From Rhyacichthys aspro (lineage: Eukaryota; Chordata; Actinopteri; Gobiiformes; Rhyacichthyidae), in contig CM072160.1 of NCBI GenBank assembly GCA_036850595.1, positions 2,961,981 through 3,025,980 on the forward strand: a stretch of DNA of 64,000 nt. Direction: 5' to 3'. The position numbers and the translations under genes are program-made. Shown here piece after piece: positions 58,191 to 64,000 of the stretch. A model generated the notes under the pieces. The model made no database searches. It was not told the DNA's origin and worked only from the letters and a program-made list of their open reading frames with translations. Every line of letters starts with the position of its first letter. Position 1 is the stretch's first letter.

Positions 58191-58227
<37 letters not shown>
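58191..58227. repeat. (ATT)n microsatellite in duplication copy 2
   Basis: About twelve units, three more than the paired site at 948-975. Confidence 0.95.
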
Positions 58228-59826
58228 GTGAAAATTAGTGTAAATAGGTTGTTGTTCAGGTTTTTTATTCCATTTCTTATTTACACAATCCCAAAACTCT
58301 GGACCAAAACATGGACCATTTCTTGATAACACGAGGAAATATCAATTTATTATTTATTTAAATCGACAAATGAAGTAGTTAAACTGTTTGTAACACAACC
58401 TTACAACACAAAGTGACAGTTGCAACCCAGTATCACAGCCAGCATTACTGTTTATGTCATTATCGTGAATGAGAGCGTGCACTAATTCAGCTGAGGCCTC
58501 ACTGCCTTCAGGAAAAACTCCACAGAAATTACAGTGGTGTCAATAATGCCTGGGCTGCAACCAAAATGCTTAGAAGACCAAAAAATCTATTTATTTATCA
58601 GCATAAGAGCATCCAAAAAGCTCTATGTTTACATCTTTTTACATATCCAAGCTTCTTTTAGGATTACATTTTATGGCAACCTCCCAATAAAGAAAATGCA
58701 AGATGTTTTATAATAAAAAAATCCAATATTTTTGTTCATTCATGACGGTAAGAGGGTTGTCAGGGGCAACACATGCACCAAAAACTGTTTTTATATAGAT
58801 CTATTACTGATTTGGCTGTGGTTTTGAATTAATGAACCCAGAAATCACAGCACACAGTCCGTCTGCTCCGACACATTCAACTCCGATGAATAATCACTCT
58901 AATATCCGACCAACACAAAGAGCTGAAGCGGCAAAACGCAGCAGAAGCCCGTGTTGCTCCATCATGTTGTTCATATGGCGCTGTTTTGAGCAGCAGCTTG
59001 CGCGACTCTCAGCTTTCATATCATCCTCAGTTTAAAGCAAATGGCTTTGTGTTAACAAGCAGCAGCAGCAGCAGAGCGGCCGTGATCATCTCCAGCTCGT
59101 GCTGTACTAAAGAGACCATTAGAGGCAGAAAACGCACGCCCCTGGGCCCCACATATGTCACCGTTTCACCGGGACGAAGCTGTAATCAAACGAACAGAGC
59201 TGCTCCACGATATACATCACATCTGAGGCCAGAGCACACTCACAGCACCACTCTGGGCTGCAGAAGGAATCTAATACATAGAGAGAAAGATAGGAGAAAA
59301 TATGATGCAGATCGCTGAATGTTTGTGTAATGTGTTGAAAATATCTCAACTCAGCATTATAAAAAGGCTTAACCAGTGTGTCCACAACTGTGATTGGCAG
59401 CATGTTGCACTAAACCAGGTATTTGTATGATGACATGTTCAGATTCCATCATTATACTCCACCTTCAGGCTCTATAGACTGACTCTCCGGTCGTTAGATT
59501 CATAAAAATGCAGCAGTGTATAGCTTCTTTTGACGCCAAATGTGTGATTTTTTTTTTTGCCAGACAAAGGAAAGATACGTTTGCAGAATTACTCTGGTCC
59601 CTCTCGATCCCAGTTTGATTTCCAGGAGGCTAAAGATTAAACCAATCAGAGAAACGGACAAACTGATATAAACAATGAGACAATGAGACTAGTGTCACTT
59701 CTTTATTTACTTTCTTTTACTTTATTTTTTCAAACTCTGTAGGATGACATTGTCAGATTCCATCATTATACTCCACTTGTAGGCTCTATAAACTGACTTA
59801 ATCACCAAATTTTTATTTATTTTTTA

Positions 59827-60000
59827 TTTTTTTGGCAAAGAAAGGAAAGATACATTTGCAGAATTTGTAGTAAATGCAACAAAAACTTCCGAAACTCCTG
59901 GAAATCAAACAGGGATCGAGAGTTTTGGGAGTTTTGAAAGTTTTTGTTGAATTTACTACAAATTCTGCAAATGTATCTTTCCTTTCTTTGCCAAAAAAAA
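59827..60000. repeat. Fold-back element with about 60-bp inverted arms
   Basis: The left arm (about 59827-59888) begins 'tttggcaaagaaaggaaag' and continues 'atacatttgcagaatttg'. The right arm (about 59938-60000) is its near-perfect reverse complement, ending 'atctttcctttctttgccaa'. The 49-base loop contains a smaller inverted pair (gaaactcc / gggagttt). It could form a long hairpin as DNA or RNA. The counterpart at 2628-2760 has lost most of the left arm. Confidence 0.85.
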
Positions 60001-62718
60001 CAAACAACGGGACAAGTGAATTCAGATTAAACCAATCGGACAAACTGATATAAACCATGAGACAACGAGACGAGTTTCACTTCTTTATGAGTTATCACAT
60101 GGAGTTAGTTTTAGATAAACGATCATAATTAGTGGATGGTGTTGACTTGGTGAAAGACAAAGAGGTCTGGAGTAACACAAGCAAAGAGAAAAACTCAGCT
60201 GAAGGATTAGTACAACAACAGAAAATGCTCAAGTTTATACTCCAGCTCAAAATGAAATCACTGTTTAATGAATCCAGTGGCTGTTTCTACATTAATCTAG
60301 TGTTGGACATAAAGCACACACTGAAATTCACTGAAATTAACTGCGGCTCTAAATCAGGCTCCAATTGTGGTTTTTAAGTAGTTTTTGTGTCAATTTTTAA
60401 TCTTAATTCAACCTAAACAGCTGAATCTGAAGCTGAATCTTATAAAAGTGTCAGAGTCGAGACAAAACCACAGTAAACGGAGACATCGTGATTAAAAAAC
60501 CTGAGCGAACCGAGTCAAGACCAAGACCAGTGTAAGATACAGGCCTCTTTTGCAAAACACTATTTCAAACAAAAAACCCAGGTTCAACACAGTTTTACAC
60601 CAACAGACTTTCAGGTTAGACTTTGTCAGAACACTAGAAACACAAAAGACCCAAGTACATGATGAGCTTCCAAAGTTTTATCATTTAAAAAGTGCAGACT
60701 TGGAAATACTGGGAAATAGGTATCATAAAGATATGAAGTGAATATAAAAATAAAAAGGTAGGGACGGTAAAGGCAGCAGTTTAAGAGGTGCTTTGTCTCC
60801 ATTAAAGGAAATTTTTAAAACTTTCTTTTAGTGATAATGGTTTATAAAAGGTCTTTCTCTACAAAGATTATGGACAATGGCCAGAACACTTTAATAAAAC
60901 TGAACAATTGGTAATAAAAGCACCGTTTACAAACCAATCTAGAGAAAAAGTCTAAAATATATGAAATAATGATGTTCCTAACACTGATTTTGTTTGATGG
61001 GATGGTTTATAAGCGTTATTCTCAATGAGCAGATGTTAGAGGTGGGACTTTAATCTAAAACCAGTATTTTGATAAGTTATGAAGCTATTTAGAGCAATTA
61101 ACAGAATCTAATTTATATCTGCAGTGTTTTTGTTTTAACGAAGGGACACTTTAATCACACCTTCTCTAGGCTTTTTCAGGAGAATTTTCTGGCAAGCTTT
61201 GACCAGTCACGTGCCCCTGAAATAAAGAAGGATCACTCCTTTTCAAAAATGGGACGGTCCCATTAGATGCTTGCTCTACAAGGCTCTTCAACAATGAATT
61301 AATAAATCACTAAACAACTCCAAAGTCACTGTGTCTAATGGAGAGCAGTGAAGAACACGACCTATTTGAATGATTCAAGTTAAAAGCACAAGTTAAACTA
61401 ATGATGTAAGATTTGTAAATTAGTATTTATCATGGCAATATGGAGTTAAATCATTAGTGTTAGCTTAGCTTAGCTTGTACAGATGGACTATTGACTGGCT
61501 GTTAAAGCAAGAAGAGTAGCAACAATCCAGTTCTGTCCTTTATGTGGACATTTTCACACATACACAACATCATTCAGCTGAGGAATCAAACTAACTCAAA
61601 GAGAAATAATGAACACAATGCTTTTTAGTGAGCTTTTCTCCATTTTTGCACCACTTTAATGAGGTTTCCATTGCAATCCTCTTATTTTTTGGCTAAATTT
61701 GGCCTAGAATTTGTTTTCATTTATTTAAAAAAGTATCATTAAATGTTCAGTCGAGAAAACGTCACTATATTTTGAACGTAGTGCCAGGTCTGTACACACT
61801 GCGATAATGTAAATACCTCTTGTATAATTCTCATTCCTGAATGATCCAGCTCTGGCCTTTTGTAAACCGTAAACAATCTCCTCTCGCGCTGCAGAGATAT
61901 CCGGCTCATTTTGGGCCTAATCTGACCTGAGTCCAGCAGCAAACGCAGCACTGTCGCCTCTGAATACTGTGTTGCTCTGATATGGCTCCAGTCCAGCTCC
62001 ACCTCACGTCCACGGTCCAGTGCACGACAGGCTGCTTTCACCAAATTCATCATCTACACTGCTCTGGACCCAGCCTCATGCAAACAAACAGAAAAGGTAA
62101 GTAAAAGTAATAGCTTGCATTTCTCTTGTTGTCTTTTCTATTTAAAACCTGCTCAGGCCTAATCTTTTGGAACATCGTGCAAAGCCAATTACGGTTACAT
62201 TCAGTCTAATGCTTTTTTGTGTTTGTTTGTTTACTTTAAAAGCCCATTGGAGCATGAAAACAACCCCTGACCGCTTTGTAGCTTTATTTAACAGCTTTTA
62301 CGCCACCGTTATCTCCTATGTAAGATGAATAAGTTAAAGTCAAATTGTTTGTTGTGTCAGTTGTGTCATTCTACAACCATTGTAATATTTGTTGTTGTAT
62401 CCAGTGTTTGGATAATGTGTTTGATCACGCCATTATGTGCTTGTGATTTATTTTTTTCAGTCAAAATCACAGTCTGCTCGTCAACAGTGGCTTCAAACCA
62501 AACACAGGAGATATAAGATGAGTTTATTTAATTACAAAACAATCCCTTTACAATGTGTTGAGAAGAAGAACGGAAAGGATCTTGGACCAGACCAAGTTTA
62601 CACATCCAGCAACAATTTTTGAATATCTGGCTCTCATTTTATCCTGTTCTCTAAACAACAAACTCTTCTGCTTTTGTTTTTTTGCAAGAACTACACAATG
62701 TGACTGGGATTTTAAAAT

Positions 62719-63125
62719 TACCTGATCTTTATGCATTTAGTTTTTCAGTGTAATCTCCTAAAGTTTATTGTAACAGGAATCATCTGAAAAAATGAGACCT
62801 TAAGACGTGATCTAGTCTTTATAATTAATGATTTTAATAGATGAGAATGATCAGTCCACAGCAGGATTTTGTCCAATCACAGCTCACTTCAGGTAAAAAG
62901 GAGCGCTCCCATTGGTCGACACTGATGTCAACAACGAAGGAACAAGGAAATAAACCAAGGAAATGGGTTATTCTGTTGAAAATATGTCTTATTTTACAAA
63001 GAAACAACTCAAAAAAGATAAAAGAAGAGAAATGGGCAGCGTATTAGTATTTGGTAGTGAAAAAATGGCCTGGTTTTACCTTTTTTTAAATAAAAGAAGC
63101 AGGAAAGATTACTATGCTACAACAA
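62719..63125 (+). repeat. Interspersed repeat family, duplicate of the 5524-5930 insertion
   Basis: Same insertion, same internal shortening and same core as 5524-5930, including both CCAAT boxes. It is present in both duplication copies and so is older than the duplication. Confidence 0.85.
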
Positions 63126-64000
63126 AATGAGGTACTACAGCTTTAATTGAATGAAAATAAAGGCCAGAGTAGGAAAAGTCAGTTCTGTCTTTGCATTAAG
63201 CACTGAAAGAACAAGAAGATAACTATAGTCTCAAGCTTTATTTCATTGAGGAACATTGGAAATCTGAGGACAAACCCTTAAAGGAAACTCACTGTTTTTG
63301 TAAATGAGATCTATTTTCTGTAGAACACCGTCTCATAAACATAAACTTCGGAGGGTTTCCCAAAGATAAACTGAGCAGAGAACCACAGAGCGAACCCCGG
63401 AGCTCGGAGAACAACAGTGTGTTTTGCCGGCAGCGTTTTGGTTCAGGCCTGTGGCTCTGCTCACTGTGTTAAATGTAGTGGGCGGCTCATTTCATGCTCT
63501 CTAACCAAACTCCTCACTCTGCCAACATTTCAGTTCCGCTCTGCTCCCAGGACAACTCCAGTCCTCCTCCTCCATCGAAAGAGAACCAGGAAACATACAT
63601 TTAAATTCTACTTAGATTTTCTCATTGTATGCTTATTCCAGCTGTAAATCTTAGTATATATAGTTATGTATAGACCCTTCTACTGTGCAATTAATTGAAT
63701 TTTCTATTTAAATTTCGGCTCCTAATGTTCACAAAACCTATGTAATCGAGAAAAAAAACGATTATTTATTTATTTTATTTATTTCTAAAAACTCGCTTGT
63801 TTTCCATATTGTTGATCTTTATTTATTTATCTTAATTATTATTTTCTATTTTTTAAGCTATTATTTGTACGTTTGAATATATTATTTATTTATTTTAAGG
63901 AGAATTCACTGTTTTGTTCAATAAATCCAACATATTTCCAAAGTCAGTGAATAATCGTGTAAAATTATCGTGATTTCAATAATGACCAGAATAATTATGA

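Larger units (their letters stand above)
57243..64000. repeat. Long direct duplication, copy 2 (partner 1-6813)
   Basis: Collinear, same-orientation counterpart of 1-6813 with scattered substitutions (about five in the first 170 bases, sparser later) and small indels. It carries the same GC-rich islands, the (ATT)n site with three more units, a complete fold-back hairpin (59827-60000) and the same dispersed repeat insertion. It holds no recognised exon. Homology continues to the last base of the window. Confidence 0.95.

Overview
The window is vertebrate nuclear DNA, almost certainly from a ray-finned (teleost) fish. It is AT-rich and gene-poor, full of young interspersed repeats, microsatellites and minisatellites. 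It carries spliced coding exons with GT/AG borders, and none of the dense collinear genes a prokaryote would show. Nearly all short reading frames here are noncoding; many lie inside repeats. Only three coding exons from two genes can be supported.

Layout. (1) 1-6813 is one copy of a long duplication whose second copy, in the same orientation, fills 57243-64000. Homology reaches both window edges, so the duplicated unit is longer than what is visible. (2) 6814-22871 is noncoding, with repeat remnants, a field of CTGGTTTAG-type repeats (14930-17245) and several GC-rich islands that could be conserved enhancers. (3) 22872-22935, minus strand, is a signal-peptide-encoding first exon with a CpG-rich promoter behind it (22936-23400). 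(4) 23716-24059 is a hexanucleotide array just upstream of that promoter. (5) 24060-38690 is intergenic, with a 21-bp minisatellite (26113-27014), a 45-bp array (36901-37707) and two copies of an interspersed repeat. (6) 38839-40386 holds the first two coding exons of pipox (peroxisomal sarcosine/pipecolate oxidase), plus strand. (7) 44819-44918 is a run of exactly 100 N, a scaffold gap. (8) 44919-57242 is noncoding and repeat-rich. (9) 57243-64000 is the second duplication copy.

The two genes are head to head. In mammals SEZ6 (minus) and PIPOX (plus) are head-to-head neighbours, so by synteny the signal-peptide exon is a good candidate for sez6 exon 1. The first 22.9 kb of the window would then be its first intron. 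This is inference, because the exon itself is too short to identify.

The most noteworthy points are the 57-kb-spaced duplication combined with a 100-N gap and a pipox gene that stops after exon 2. Together they suggest either a real segmental duplication or an alternative-haplotype contig placed in series. Second is a young repeat family (at least ten copies or fragments) carrying two opposed CCAAT boxes. Third are two tandem-repeat families (a 21-bp unit, and a CTGGTTTAGTC-like unit) that recur at distant loci in both orientations. I saw no previously undescribed multi-gene system, RNA gene or CRISPR array.
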